DNA of 64,000 nt from DASXUX01 sp036504595 (GCA_036504595.1 DASXUX010000077.1:1-64000); one strand, 5' to 3'; shown: positions 16,874 through 26,213, numbered from the stretch's first letter. Notes: generated from the letters alone by a model not told the origin. Program-made: numbers and translations.

Positions 16874-17386
16874 ATGCGCAAATGCAGTGCTCTCTTTTCA
16901 GTCTCGATGAAATTATTTCTGCTCGCGGCGTTCTTGCCGCTCGTCGTTTCGGCTGCTGAGGAAGAGGCTGTACCTTGGGACAAACTGCGGGACGTGGCTG
17001 GCCGCTACCTGGCTGCGTGCAGCTCACCCGAGACGGTCAAGGCGCTGAACCAGAAACTCAAACAGCGCGTGGCACAGCGGGTCGCCGACAATAACGCCCT
17101 GGACGAAGACAGCGCCTTGCGCTCGTTGATGCTCGACTGGGCCGCCGGCAACGAAGATGAGATCACCAGCCGGGACGCCAAAGCCCTCACCCAAGCGTGC
17201 GTCTATCTCATTGCGTTCCTCGACAAAGGGTTTAGCCTGCCGGAACAGGTTCGCGTTCGCCTGACCCCCGACGTGGTCGGGCAGATCGTCCAGTGTATGG
17301 AAGATGAAATTGCGGACGCAAAACCGCGCGCGCGCCGGCCGGATGTCTCGACCGTTGTCAAACCGGATCCGGTCAAGCGCAAGTAA
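16874..17386 (+). CDS. Exported hypothetical protein
   Basis: 170 residues, or 159 if translation starts at ATG 16907. A signal peptide (MKLFLLAAFLPLVVSAAEE) is clear from the second start. The mature part is mostly helical (ETVKALNQKLKQRVAQRVAD, DAKALTQACVYLIAFLDKG) and ends in a basic Pro/Lys tail. No known domain is visible. No strong RBS supports either start. It is transcribed divergently from the previous exported protein. Confidence 0.55.
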   Translation: MRKCSALFSVSMKLFLLAAFLPLVVSAAEEEAVPWDKLRDVAGRYLAACSSPETVKALNQKLKQRVAQRVADNNALDEDSALRSLMLDWAAGNEDEITSRDAKALTQACVYLIAFLDKGFSLPEQVRVRLTPDVVGQIVQCMEDEIADAKPRARRPDVSTVVKPDPVKRK

Positions 17387-17781
17387 TCAACAGGCCGAGC
17401 GAAGCGCGCAAGAAGCCGTTTTGCAGGCGCAGGAACTTCTTCAACGTATTCTCTGGTTTTGGGGTGCTCTGTCCCCCTTTCCCCCAGACTCCAGCCTCAA
17501 TCCTCAAGCCTCAAGCCCCAAGCCCCAAGCCCCAAGCCCAAGCGCCCCACGAAATTCCATTTGTAAATACTGACAATATGACCTATTCCATTTTCTTGGG
17601 TTTCGGAACCACGCGAACGTGATCGTTGCACCTGTGAGTCGTCTTCTTCGCTGCGCTCGCCCGCTTCCCGCTCGGTCTCCGCGCGCTCCTGCACGTCTTG
17701 TCTCGCTTGTTTCGCGAACGTTGGGCAGATTCCGGCAAACTGGAATTGGTACGGGTCCGCTGCCCGGGGTAAGGGGCTCGA
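17387..17781. other. Intergenic region with an H7 array
   Basis: About 395 bases with the heptamer array at 17495-17542 and a C/T-rich stretch. No gene or RNA is recognised; overlapping minus-strand ORFs are low-complexity and lack ribosome sites. Confidence 0.4.
17495..17542. repeat. H7 array: (CCTCAAG/CCCCAAG) x7
   Basis: Seven tandem heptamers in perfect register: CCTCAAT, CCTCAAG twice, CCCCAAG three times, then a partial CCCAAG. Confidence 0.9.
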
Positions 17782-20700
17782 ATGCCTGACTCGACATCCA
17801 GCGCCTGGGCGCGCTTCGCTGGGGTGCTGCACTACAGCTATGCCGTCGCGGCGGTCGCGGCTGGGCTGGGCGCGCGTCTTGCGTTGGAAGCGTGGTACGG
17901 CCCCGGCTTGCCTACTTACATCACGTTCTATCCGGCCGTCATGGCCGTGGCGTTGCTGGCCGGTCTGGGGCCGGGGTTGGCAGCGACCGCCTTGGCGGGA
18001 CTGGCAACGGCCTATTGGATTCTGCCGCCCTCGGGGATTGCTGTCGCAGCGCCCATCGATCGCCTCGGGCTGGTCGTCTTTAGCGGCATGGGCCTGTTCA
18101 TGAGCGTGGTCGCCGCCCTCTACCGGCGCGACCGCGCCAAAGCCGCCGCCTATGACCGTGAGGCGTCCTTGCGCGAAAGCCGGGAGGCTTTGCGCCAGAG
18201 CGAGGAGCGCCTGCGCGTCACGCTGGCCAGCATTGGCGACGCGGTCCTGTCCGCCGACACGGCCGGCCGGGTCACCTACCTAAACCCGGTGGCGGTCGCG
18301 CTCACGGGCTGGGAACTCGCCGGCGCCATGGGGCAGCCGATCCAGAGCGTTTTCAAGATCGTCAATGAACAAACGCACCAGCCGGCCGAGGATATTGTCG
18401 CGCGTGTGCTGCGCGAGGGACGTGCGATCGCACTGGCCAACCACACCGCACTGATCACAAAGGACGGCCGTACGGTGCCGATCGAGGACAGCGCGGCGCC
18501 CATTCTGGACGCCGCCGGAAAAGTGTGCGGCATCGTGCTGGTGTTCCACGATGTTACGCAGAAGCGCAGAGTGCAGGAGGCGCAGCGGCGCGCGACCGAG
18601 GAATGGGAGCGGACCTTCAACAGCGTGCCGGATTTGATCGCCATCCTCGACGACCAGCACCGCGTCGTGCGCGCCAATCGCGCCATGGCTCAGCGGCTGG
18701 GGGTCACGCCGGAGCAGTGCGTGGGGCTGCGCTGTTTCGAGGTCGTTCACGGCACCGATCGGCCGCCTGCCTTCTGCCCGCACGCGAAGACTCTCTGCGA
18801 CTGCCAGGAACACACGTCGGAATTTCACGAGGAGCGCCTGGGCGGCGATTTCCTGGTCACCACCACGCCCTTGCGCGACGCCGACGGGCGCCTGGCCGGC
18901 TCGGTCCACGTCGCCCGCGACATCACCGAACGCAAGCGCGCCGAGCGCGAGCACGAGATCACCGTGGAACTGCTGCGGGTCGTCAATGAGAGCCGCAGCC
19001 TGCGCGAACTGGTGCGGGCGGCCGTGACGTTCTTCCGCCAGCAGTCCGGGTGCGAAGCCGTGGGCGTGCGCCTGCGCGATGGCGACGATTATCCCTACTA
19101 CGAGACACACGGCTTTCAACCGGACTTCGTGCTGCTGGAAAATCACCTCTGCGCCCGAGACTGCGCTGGCCAGATTTGCCGCGACAACAACGGTTACCCC
19201 ATGATCGAATGCATGTGCGGCAACATTATCTGCGGCCGGTTCGACGCGGCCAAACCGTTCTTCACCGCGCAGGGCACCTTCTGGACCAACTGCACCACCG
19301 AACTGCTGGCCACCAGCACCGACGCCGACCGCCAGACGCGCACCCGCAACCGCTGCAACGGCGAAGGCTACGAATCGGTCGCGTTGATCGCGTTGCGCGT
19401 CGGCGAAGAGCGCCTCGGCCTGCTCCAGTTGAACGACAAACGCAAGGGCATGTTCTCGGCCGGCGCCATCGCGCTGTGGGAACGCCTGGCCGGCTACCTC
19501 GCCGTCGCGCTGGCCAAGCTGCGCGCCGAGGACGCGCTGCGCCAGAGCGAGGAACGCTTCCGCCTGCTGGTCGAGCAGAACGTGGACGGAATTTTCCTCA
19601 GCGACCCCCAGGGACACTACCTCGACGTCAACTCCGCCGGTTGCCGCATGCTGGACTACAGCCGGGAAGAGATTTTGGGCCGCACCATCGCCGACATCAT
19701 CGCCGCCGAAGACGTTCCCCGTATCCCCATCGAAGTCGGTCGCTTCGCAGGCGGCGCCGTCGTCCGCAGCGAGTGGCGCTTCCGCCGCAAGGACGGTTCG
19801 CTCTTTTTCGGCGAGGTCGTCGGCCGCCAACTGCCGGACGGCCGCCTCCTGGGCATCGTGCGCGACATCACCGAACGCAAACAGTCCGAGGAGCAGTTGC
19901 GTCAGGCCAAAGCGCTCGCCGAGGACGCCAATCGCCAGAAAGATCACTTCCTCGCCGTGCTCGGACATGAACTGCGCAACCCCCTCGCGCCAATCCGCAA
20001 TTCGGTCTCCGTGCTCAAACGCCTCGGGCCGCCGGACCCGGTGTTGCAACGGGCGCGCGCGACCATCGACCGGCAGGTCTGCCACATGACCCGGCTGATT
20101 GACGATCTGCTGGATGTCTCGCGCATCGCCAGCGGCAAGATCCAGTTGCGGAAAGAAACGCTCGACCTGGCCGCCGTCGTGCAATGCGCGGTCGAAGACC
20201 ACCGGCCACTCTTGGAAGAACACGGGCTGAAGCTGAGCGTCAATATGCCGCGGGAGAAACTCTGCGTGGTCGGCGATGCGGCGCGCATTACCCAGATTGT
20301 CGGCAATCTGCTGGGCAATGCCGGTAAGTTCACCGACCGCGGCGGCCGGGTCGATGTCAGCGTCGAATTCGATCCCGAACAACAGGCGCTCATCCGCGTC
20401 AGCGATTCGGGCATCGGCCTGGAGGCCGAGACGCTGGCCCGCTTGTTCCAGCCCTTTGCGCAGGCCGATCACAGCATGGACCGCAGCAGAGGCGGCCTCG
20501 GCCTCGGCCTGGCGCTGGTGAAAGGCCTTGCGGAACTGCACGGCGGCCGCGTGCAGGCCACGAGCGCCGGGTTGGGCCATGGCACTCAGTTCGTCGTCAT
20601 GTTACCGAGCGTCGTTAAAGATGCGGCGAGCAACGCGTCGCTCGTTGCGGTCGCGCCCCGCGTGCGTCCGCAGCGGATTCTGGTCATCGAAGACAACTAC

Positions 20701-21021
20701 GACTCCGCGGAATCGCTGCAAATCCTGCTCGAACTCTCCGGCAACGCGGTCGCGGTGGCGCACTCCGGCCCCGAAGGCTTGGAGAAAGCTCAGACTCACA
20801 AGCCGGAGGTGATTCTGTGCGACATCGGCCTTCCCGGGATGAACGGTTACGAAGTCGCGCAAGCCATCCGAAAAACCGCTGAACTCAAGTCGGTCTGCCT
20901 GATCGCGATGACCGGCTACGGTCAGGACGAGGACCGCGTCCGCGCCCTGGAAGCCGGCTTCGACCACCACCTGACCAAGCCCGCCGACCCCGAAGCCCTG
21001 GAGCGCCTGCTGGCGCGCTAG
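17782..21021 (+). CDS. Hybrid histidine kinase with DUF4118, PAS, GAF and receiver domains
   Basis: 1079 residues, RBS AAGGGG. Order: KdpD-like DUF4118 membrane region (about 14-115), PAS (about 140-265), PAS (about 275-395), a GAF with a Cys-rich insert (about 410-590; CARDCAGQIC, CMCGNIICGRF, NRCNGEGYESVAL), PAS (about 595-710), HisKA with HELRNPLAPIRN (His about 729), HATPase (GNLLGNAGKFT, DSGIGLEAET, GGLGLGLALV), and a C-terminal receiver (VIEDNYDSAESL, LCDIGLPGMNGYE, LTKPADPEAL). The Cys cluster could bind a metal or sense redox state; such GAF domains are known in large sensor kinases. The phosphorelay output partner is not adjacent. Confidence 0.92.
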   Translation: MPDSTSSAWARFAGVLHYSYAVAAVAAGLGARLALEAWYGPGLPTYITFYPAVMAVALLAGLGPGLAATALAGLATAYWILPPSGIAVAAPIDRLGLVVFSGMGLFMSVVAALYRRDRAKAAAYDREASLRESREALRQSEERLRVTLASIGDAVLSADTAGRVTYLNPVAVALTGWELAGAMGQPIQSVFKIVNEQTHQPAEDIVARVLREGRAIALANHTALITKDGRTVPIEDSAAPILDAAGKVCGIVLVFHDVTQKRRVQEAQRRATEEWERTFNSVPDLIAILDDQHRVVRANRAMAQRLGVTPEQCVGLRCFEVVHGTDRPPAFCPHAKTLCDCQEHTSEFHEERLGGDFLVTTTPLRDADGRLAGSVHVARDITERKRAEREHEITVELLRVVNESRSLRELVRAAVTFFRQQSGCEAVGVRLRDGDDYPYYETHGFQPDFVLLENHLCARDCAGQICRDNNGYPMIECMCGNIICGRFDAAKPFFTAQGTFWTNCTTELLATSTDADRQTRTRNRCNGEGYESVALIALRVGEERLGLLQLNDKRKGMFSAGAIALWERLAGYLAVALAKLRAEDALRQSEERFRLLVEQNVDGIFLSDPQGHYLDVNSAGCRMLDYSREEILGRTIADIIAAEDVPRIPIEVGRFAGGAVVRSEWRFRRKDGSLFFGEVVGRQLPDGRLLGIVRDITERKQSEEQLRQAKALAEDANRQKDHFLAVLGHELRNPLAPIRNSVSVLKRLGPPDPVLQRARATIDRQVCHMTRLIDDLLDVSRIASGKIQLRKETLDLAAVVQCAVEDHRPLLEEHGLKLSVNMPREKLCVVGDAARITQIVGNLLGNAGKFTDRGGRVDVSVEFDPEQQALIRVSDSGIGLEAETLARLFQPFAQADHSMDRSRGGLGLGLALVKGLAELHGGRVQATSAGLGHGTQFVVMLPSVVKDAASNASLVAVAPRVRPQRILVIEDNYDSAESLQILLELSGNAVAVAHSGPEGLEKAQTHKPEVILCDIGLPGMNGYEVAQAIRKTAELKSVCLIAMTGYGQDEDRVRALEAGFDHHLTKPADPEALERLLAR

Positions 21022-21064
21022 GCGCTTCTGTAACCTTGCCGGCCGCTCGACACTGGCTCTTTGC

Positions 21065-21790
21065 CTACAGAACTTTTCGTTGCACCACCGGCCACAGCGC
21101 TTTCCACGCCGCCGTCAGCCCTGCGGCGGCTCTTTTCGAACGAGCGCCGAGGTCGCAGAGCGTTTTGATGTTTCTGTGCGAGGAGAGCGCGAACTTCGCC
21201 ACGTTGATAAAACGAACGTCGCCGTTCTCATTCAAAAAGCCGGAAACTTGCGGCGGAAGTTCGTCCTCCACGCTGTCGCTGATGGAACGTATGGCGAAGA
21301 CCGGGCAGCGGCCCGCAGCCGCTTGCGCGACGGCGTAGGACTCCATGTCTACGGCAACGCAGGACGCGCGCTCGCCCAGCGCGCGTTTGTGTTCGCGCGT
21401 AAGGACCGGTTCGCGCGTGCAGATCAGGCCGCCCACGTGGAACTTCACGCCCGCAGCTTTCAGCACAGCCGTCATGTTCGAGAGGAAGGCGGCGTCCAAA
21501 GCAAACGCAGACGCGCCGGCGTCGCCGCACTGAATGCTCGACGCCAGCACCACATCGCCGACCTGCAGGCCATCGCACAGCGCGCCGCAAAAGCCAGACG
21601 AGCAAAGCCAACTCGGCGTCGCGTCGGTGAAGACTCCGTTAGCCGCGCGCGTGGCGCTCTGCCAACCGACTCCGCCGCGGAGAAGAACGGCTTGAGCGTG
21701 TTGGTCGGCGGGAATTCCCGCTCGCACAGCAGCAAGTTCCTCTTTCAGCGCAGTGATGATGGCCGGCGCGGCATGTGGCATGAGCGGCAT
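21065..21790 (-). CDS. Nucleoside phosphorylase / nucleosidase family protein
   Basis: 241 residues of the PNP/UDP phosphorylase fold: AIITALKEELAAVRAG, GGVGWQSATRAANG, SSGFCGALCDGLQVGDVVLAS, the MES motif in VAVDMESYAVAQAA and IRSISDSVEDELPP. These match MTA/SAH-nucleosidase-like and hopanoid-associated phosphorylases; the exact substrate cannot be told. No signal peptide, so it is cytoplasmic, unlike the related protein at 46334. The RBS is weak; a second ATG at 21781 is possible. It converges on the hybrid kinase. Confidence 0.8.
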   Translation of the reverse strand: MPLMPHAAPAIITALKEELAAVRAGIPADQHAQAVLLRGGVGWQSATRAANGVFTDATPSWLCSSGFCGALCDGLQVGDVVLASSIQCGDAGASAFALDAAFLSNMTAVLKAAGVKFHVGGLICTREPVLTREHKRALGERASCVAVDMESYAVAQAAAGRCPVFAIRSISDSVEDELPPQVSGFLNENGDVRFINVAKFALSSHRNIKTLCDLGARSKRAAAGLTAAWKALWPVVQRKVL

Positions 21791-21837
21791 TTCTATGGGG
21801 ATCGCGAGAGAAGCGCAACGTCAGCGCAGAAACCTGC

Positions 21838-21858
21838 CCTCAAGCCTCAAGCCTCAAG
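21838..21858. repeat. H7 array: CCTCAAG x3
   Basis: Three exact tandem copies, the same heptamer as at 17502-17515, lying just beyond the stop of the FecR-like gene. Confidence 0.85.
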
Positions 21859-21863
21859 CCTTA

Positions 21864-23510
21864 TCAGTATTTGCTCAGCCGCTCGCGCAGCCATTCGGTG
21901 GGAACGATGCCGGTGATGCGGACTTCTTCGAACGTGACGGTATCGCCGACACCCTGGACCCACAGCGCGGTCTTGGACGTCACCACGTCTTTGGGCACCT
22001 GCAGCACGCCGGTTTTGTCCGTCGCTGTGCCGAACTGCGCGGCAAATCCGCCGCGTTCGCTCGTGACATCCAGCCGCAGACGTTCGAACTTGCCGGCCGG
22101 GGCGTGCACGGGGACGGACGAATTCCGCAAAGCGCCGTCTTTGCCTCGCACCTGCAGGCGCGCTTCGCGGCCCACATCGACGGTCACGCCCGGCGGCGGT
22201 TCGCTTTCGGTGGATTCGAGCGCGAACGCGCAGCCGGCATCGCCGGGAGTATCGCGCGAAATCCGCAGTTCCAGAGCGAGCGGCGCGCAAAAGGGGATCA
22301 CGTGACGGGCGCGCGTGCCGGCCGGGACGGAGAGCAATCCGCTGCTTTTCTCGGGCGTGTTGCCGACCGGTTCGAACGTCCAGTCCCGCTGCGAAGGCTT
22401 GGGGTTCTTGACATCATAGTGAACGCTGACGACCAGAGCGCCGTTCTGCCATTCCGCCGAGGTCACATCGCCGGCGAGCAAGCGCTGCAGGTCGGCTGCG
22501 GAAACCAGGTCCATGCGCCACGCCGGGACGCGCGCGCTTTTGATGGCGCCCGATCGCCCGGCCGCCGCCCCGGCCGCGAACTCCAGCCGATGCCCATAGG
22601 ACACCGTGGCCAAAGGCGCACCGGAGCGGTTGAGCACTTCGACGTTGTCGCGCAGGACGTTGACCTCTTCGTACGCGTTGGTGGCGTTCTTTTGCATGCG
22701 CAGATACGCATGGCTGCCGGGCTTCATCACGACGCTGCCGGCTTCCGATCGAATCTCCCAAGGCGCTAAAGGCTCTTCATCGTACTCCTCGCGCCCGTGC
22801 CGCGGACGCTGCACGCCCAGTTCGCCGCGTTCCAGTTCCATGACCACATTGGACGTTCCCGGAGCCTGCATGCGCAGCGTCACGCGGGAATCGGGCCCGA
22901 GAAACAGGACGGTCTCATCGGGGAAGTCGAAGCGCGCGCGCCCATCGCTGGAGGTCACGAACGAGTCGCCGGCGTAGATGCTCTTGCCCGCCTGCACGGC
23001 GCTGTGCGGTTCGTTTGGCCGCTGATAGAACTGCTCGACTTTGCCGAAAGCAATCGCCAGCGTGCCGATCGACTGGCGCTGCAGCGACGGGTCGCGCCGG
23101 GGATACAGCAGAATGGTGCCGAGCACCACGATGCCGGCGAGAACCGCGATCAGCAGACCGGTCGTGAAGATGCGCCGCGCCGGCTGCGGGCGTTCGATCG
23201 CGCGGCTGAGACGCGCCGCGCGCCGTGCTTCCAGGCGCAGGCGTTTGTCGGGCGGAAGTTTGGCGACGATGTTGGCCAGCTCCACCACCGCTTGAGCGCG
23301 CACGGCCCGGTCAAATTCGGGGGAGCCCTGCACGGGACGCATGGACGGCACGGCTTCCAGAGCTTTGCCGGTGCCGCGCATCTCTCGGTACACGCGCATG
23401 CAATTTTCGCACAGATTCAGGTGTTCGTGGACGAGCACCGCCTCTCTTTCTGGAAGTTCGTCCAGAAGGAAATCCGGCAGTCGTTCCGCGCAGCTTGCAC
23501 AGTCCAGCAT
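21864..23510 (-). CDS. zf-HC2 / FecR-domain transmembrane protein
   Basis: 548 residues from ATG 23510. The N-terminus has a zinc-finger anti-sigma motif (HEHLNLCENCMRVYREM, the HxxxCxxC pattern) at about 30-45, with an earlier CASC pair. A single membrane helix follows at about 113-133 (LLIAVLAGIVVLGTILL). The outside part begins with a FecR-like domain (AGKSIYAGDSFVTSSDGRAR, FLGPDSRVTLRM, LERGELGVQ; about 165-300) and ends in a long beta-rich region of unknown type. Cytoplasmic zinc finger plus extracytoplasmic FecR is the layout of a membrane anti-sigma factor. It lies downstream of, and in the same direction as, the sigma-STN fusion, its likely target. Confidence 0.8.
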   Translation of the reverse strand: MLDCASCAERLPDFLLDELPEREAVLVHEHLNLCENCMRVYREMRGTGKALEAVPSMRPVQGSPEFDRAVRAQAVVELANIVAKLPPDKRLRLEARRAARLSRAIERPQPARRIFTTGLLIAVLAGIVVLGTILLYPRRDPSLQRQSIGTLAIAFGKVEQFYQRPNEPHSAVQAGKSIYAGDSFVTSSDGRARFDFPDETVLFLGPDSRVTLRMQAPGTSNVVMELERGELGVQRPRHGREEYDEEPLAPWEIRSEAGSVVMKPGSHAYLRMQKNATNAYEEVNVLRDNVEVLNRSGAPLATVSYGHRLEFAAGAAAGRSGAIKSARVPAWRMDLVSAADLQRLLAGDVTSAEWQNGALVVSVHYDVKNPKPSQRDWTFEPVGNTPEKSSGLLSVPAGTRARHVIPFCAPLALELRISRDTPGDAGCAFALESTESEPPPGVTVDVGREARLQVRGKDGALRNSSVPVHAPAGKFERLRLDVTSERGGFAAQFGTATDKTGVLQVPKDVVTSKTALWVQGVGDTVTFEEVRITGIVPTEWLRERLSKY

Positions 23511-23706
23511 AAACGTCTCTATCCCAAAGTGCCGCGGGCAACCCATCGCGCAGGGCTGCCGAATCCCATAAAGCCGCGAGCACCGGCCTTTAGCTTTATG
23601 TACACCGAGTGAAAGCGGGGACGTATTCCGGATTCAGGGAAATGGGATGTTACGCTGAGAAAGCTGTCAGGTAGGAAGATGACAAAAGGCATAAATGCGG
23701 AGAAAA

Positions 23707-23737
23707 GTCTGGAGTCTGGAGTCGAGAGTCTGGAGTC
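23707..23737. repeat. H7 array: GTCTGGA x4
   Basis: GTCTGGA, GTCTGGA, GTCGAGA, GTCTGGA, GTC in register, between the sigma-STN gene and the FecR-like gene. Confidence 0.9.
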
Positions 23738-23766
23738 AACGGCTGAGCGGCTCCGGACTCCTCGTC

Positions 23767-25446
23767 CTAGAAGTCGCCGGTCTTCTCTTTCGGCGGCGCT
23801 GGCGGTTTGACGGGCGCCGGCTGCGCGGGGTGGGCTTTCGGGAGGTCTTTGCCTCTGGCGATAAAGACGGCCTCGTCCTTCAGCATGTAGTCCATTTCGG
23901 TCAGCTTCAGAATCCAGCTCAGCGCAAGGTCCATCTGCATGTCGGCGACGCGGAGGTTGATTCGGGGATTCTCTTTGGCGGCTTCCGGATCGACGATGAA
24001 ATTGACCTTGGTCAGGGAACTCAGGAACGCGAGGCACTCGGTGAGCGGCGTATCGACGAACTCAAAAGTCACCTTGCGCGACAGTGCGGTCTTTATTGCC
24101 AGCCGCCAGGGCTCGTCCGAACCGCCGTTTTCGTCGGGTTCGATGGGCTTGTTCTTTCGCGCTGTAATCCACAATCCGGGATGCTTGTATTCGTACTCCA
24201 GGCCAGCCAAATACAGCGTCCATTTCAGCGCGTTCTCCATGGACATGTCGGTGACGCGCAGAGTGATCTTGTTTCTGTTTGCTGCTTGCGCCGTTATCTC
24301 GGGGGCGATCACGATGCCAACCTTTGCCAGTGTGTTGACGAACTGCACCGCTTCCTCCAGGCGCGTATCAACGAACTCAAACGATACCTTCCGTGCGAGC
24401 TTCTGCCGCGTATCCGCTTTCCACGGCTCCTCAGCAACAGGAGCCGTGACGCCGGGGGTCTTCGCGGCGCCTTCCGCAGGCGCAGTTTTAGACGGAACGA
24501 CCGTGACGGCTTTCGGCTTGGGATTCGGCGGCTGGGCTTCCTCCGCGCCGCTGTGCTGCACCGCAACGACGCCCGCGACAATGACGGTCAGTGCGGCGAC
24601 GCCCATCGAGATTTTTGCCATGAGACTTAATCCTCCTGTGGGAATGACGATTTTTCGGGCCGGCGCCGCGTTGCTGTTCAACAGGCCGCTCCACGCCGCC
24701 TGCTGTGAAGGACTGACGGCGTTGGCGCTCGTGGTCTCGCCGATGGCGGGCAGGGACGCCCGCCCTGCCTCTGCGGCCTGCACGGTTCCGGAACCGAGTT
24801 CGGATAAAACCTGCGCCAAGGTCAGCATGCAGCCCAGCAGCGCCAATCGGTCGCGGAGGCGCTCCAGGCCGCGCTGCACGCGCTTCTTGGCGGCTTCGGC
24901 TGAACACGACAAGGCGACGCCGACGTCGCGGTAATCCAGTTCGCCGTAAAAGCGCAGCACGACCGCCTGCTGCAAGCCATCCGGCAGGCCGGCGACTTCG
25001 CGGCGCAGCATGGCGGATTGCTCCGCGTTCAATTGCGCGGCGGCGGGGTTCGTCGCGTGCCGTTCGCCGCTTTCAGTGGCCATGTGAGCACTCTCCTGCT
25101 CCCGCCTGCGGCTGCGATCGCGGGAACGCATCAGATCCAGAGCGGTATAGGTGGCCACGCGCATGACCCAGGCGCGCGCGGCGGCTTGAGCGTCCTGCGG
25201 AGCTTTGGGCGGCGTGAAGGCGCGGGCATGATCGCGGATTTGCAGCAGCGTTTCCTGGCAGGCGTCTTCGGCCAGAGCGGGGTCGCCGGTGATGCGGCGG
25301 GTCACGCGCAACATGTCGGAACCGCTGTGAGCCAGCAGGGCTTCCCAGGCTTGCGGGTCGCGCTTTTCGGCCAGGCGGGAGAGGGCTTGCGTCAGCGTCA
25401 TCGGTTCGCTCGCCACAGTCGCTGAATTTTGCGTGCTCAGCATCAT
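23767..25446 (-). CDS. ECF sigma factor fused to a membrane helix and two STN-like domains
   Basis: 559 residues from tandem ATGs at 25446/25443 (RBS AAAGGCGA); the open frame further upstream has no start signal. Residues about 15-205 are a sigma factor: region 2 (DPALAEDACQETLLQIRDHA, YTALDLMRSRDRSRRRE) and region 4 (GLPDGLQQAVVLRFYGELDY, VGVALSCSAEAAKKRVQRGL). A linker and one membrane helix (about 280-300) follow, then two repeats resembling secretin/TonB short N-terminal (STN) domains (about 340-440 and 445-540), each with (K)V(S/T)FEFVDT.L, then a helix, then a second strand-helix. Both domains would sit outside the cytoplasm. The fusion puts sensor and transcription factor in one chain. 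A short palindrome at 24749-24769 encodes GRASLPA in the linker. Confidence 0.85.
   Translation of the reverse strand: MMLSTQNSATVASEPMTLTQALSRLAEKRDPQAWEALLAHSGSDMLRVTRRITGDPALAEDACQETLLQIRDHARAFTPPKAPQDAQAAARAWVMRVATYTALDLMRSRDRSRRREQESAHMATESGERHATNPAAAQLNAEQSAMLRREVAGLPDGLQQAVVLRFYGELDYRDVGVALSCSAEAAKKRVQRGLERLRDRLALLGCMLTLAQVLSELGSGTVQAAEAGRASLPAIGETTSANAVSPSQQAAWSGLLNSNAAPARKIVIPTGGLSLMAKISMGVAALTVIVAGVVAVQHSGAEEAQPPNPKPKAVTVVPSKTAPAEGAAKTPGVTAPVAEEPWKADTRQKLARKVSFEFVDTRLEEAVQFVNTLAKVGIVIAPEITAQAANRNKITLRVTDMSMENALKWTLYLAGLEYEYKHPGLWITARKNKPIEPDENGGSDEPWRLAIKTALSRKVTFEFVDTPLTECLAFLSSLTKVNFIVDPEAAKENPRINLRVADMQMDLALSWILKLTEMDYMLKDEAVFIARGKDLPKAHPAQPAPVKPPAPPKEKTGDF
24749..24769. repeat. 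In-frame palindrome in sigma-STN gene
   Basis: GGCAGGG (24749-24755) pairs with CCCTGCC (24763-24769). It encodes part of the cytoplasmic linker (AGRASLPA). Confidence 0.6.
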
Positions 25447-25507
25447 GCGTCGCCTTTCATCAGAACATCTCCGCTGGGGAAGTAAGCGGGACAATATTTT
25501 CCGATGC

Positions 25508-25532
25508 ATCTCACCGCAGAAAACGCAGAGGT
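25508..25532. repeat. G9 repeat (CGCAGAG type)
   Basis: CTCACCGCAGAAAACGCAGAG-like unit upstream of the sigma-STN gene, in the region shared with the divergent HEAT gene. Confidence 0.55.
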
Positions 25533-25658
25533 TTTCCTCATGGCGGAATTGTACTCGCCGCCGTCCATTTTGCGTTTTGCGTCTCAAATATTGAAGCGTT
25601 GACTGGGCCCTCGCAGCCACTAAACTTATCGGGCCGAACAGCCGGGAGACCAGAGCCA

Positions 25659-26177
25659 GTGGGAATCGAGCAAGCAACCGCCGAAGGCGTCGTTCAAGAC
25701 AACTTCGATCTGCTGATGAAGGATTTGAACCACCGCGTCTGGGAAGTCCGGCGCAATGCCTGCGAAGAGTTGGGCATCCAGAACGAAAATCGCGCCGTGG
25801 CGCATCTCATCCGGCTGCTCAACGACGGCGTCGGGGCCGTGCGCTTCGCCGCCGCTGAAGCGCTGGGCAAACTCGGCGATAAATCGGCCGTCCCGGCTCT
25901 GCTGACGCTGCTGGATAATCCCGTCTTCGGCTCCTACGGCCCGGTGATCGAAGCGCTCGCCGCTCTGCGCGCGCAAGAAGCCATCCCCTACTTCATTCGG
26001 TTCCTGCGGGACCAGGATCCGCGCGTGCGCGGCCTGGCCGCCAACGCTCTGATGGTGATGACGCGCCAGTTCATCAGCTTCAAAGCCAAGGGCAACGAAG
26101 TGGAGCGTAACGCGGCCATCGAGCAGTGGGAAGCGTGGTGGGCGAAGAATAAGCAGAATATGGGCGGCGGAAGATAA
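25659..26177 (+). CDS. HEAT-repeat protein
   Basis: 172 residues if translation starts at GTG 25659, which has GGGAGA upstream; an in-frame TTG at 25599 would add 20 residues. The protein has four or five HEAT-like helical hairpins (VWEVRRNACEELGIQ, GVGAVRFAAAEALGKLGDK, SAVPALLTLLDNP, DPRVRGLAANALMVMT), with the PBS-lyase-type spacing. It ends in a Trp-rich stretch (IEQWEAWWAKNKQNMG) typical of Planctomycete-like HEAT proteins. It is a cytoplasmic protein-binding scaffold; partner unknown. Transcribed divergently from the sigma-STN fusion. Confidence 0.75.
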   Translation: MGIEQATAEGVVQDNFDLLMKDLNHRVWEVRRNACEELGIQNENRAVAHLIRLLNDGVGAVRFAAAEALGKLGDKSAVPALLTLLDNPVFGSYGPVIEALAALRAQEAIPYFIRFLRDQDPRVRGLAANALMVMTRQFISFKAKGNEVERNAAIEQWEAWWAKNKQNMGGGR

Positions 26178-26182
26178 CGGCA

Positions 26183-26213
26183 GGGTTCGGGGTTCAGGGT
26201 TCGGGGTCCAGGG
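26183..26213. repeat. H7 array: GGGTTCG/GGGTTCA x4
   Basis: GGGTTCG, GGGTTCA, GGGTTCG, GGGTCCA, GGG in register, between the HEAT gene and the GT4 gene. Confidence 0.9.

Noticed and set aside
17495..17542. Heptamer arrays considered as iterons of a replication origin
   Set aside because: The units differ from array to array, no DnaA boxes or rep gene accompany them, and they occur throughout the window.
18280..20580. A 766-codon minus-strand frame
   Set aside because: Antisense to the hybrid histidine kinase; His/Ala/Gln-rich translation without motifs.
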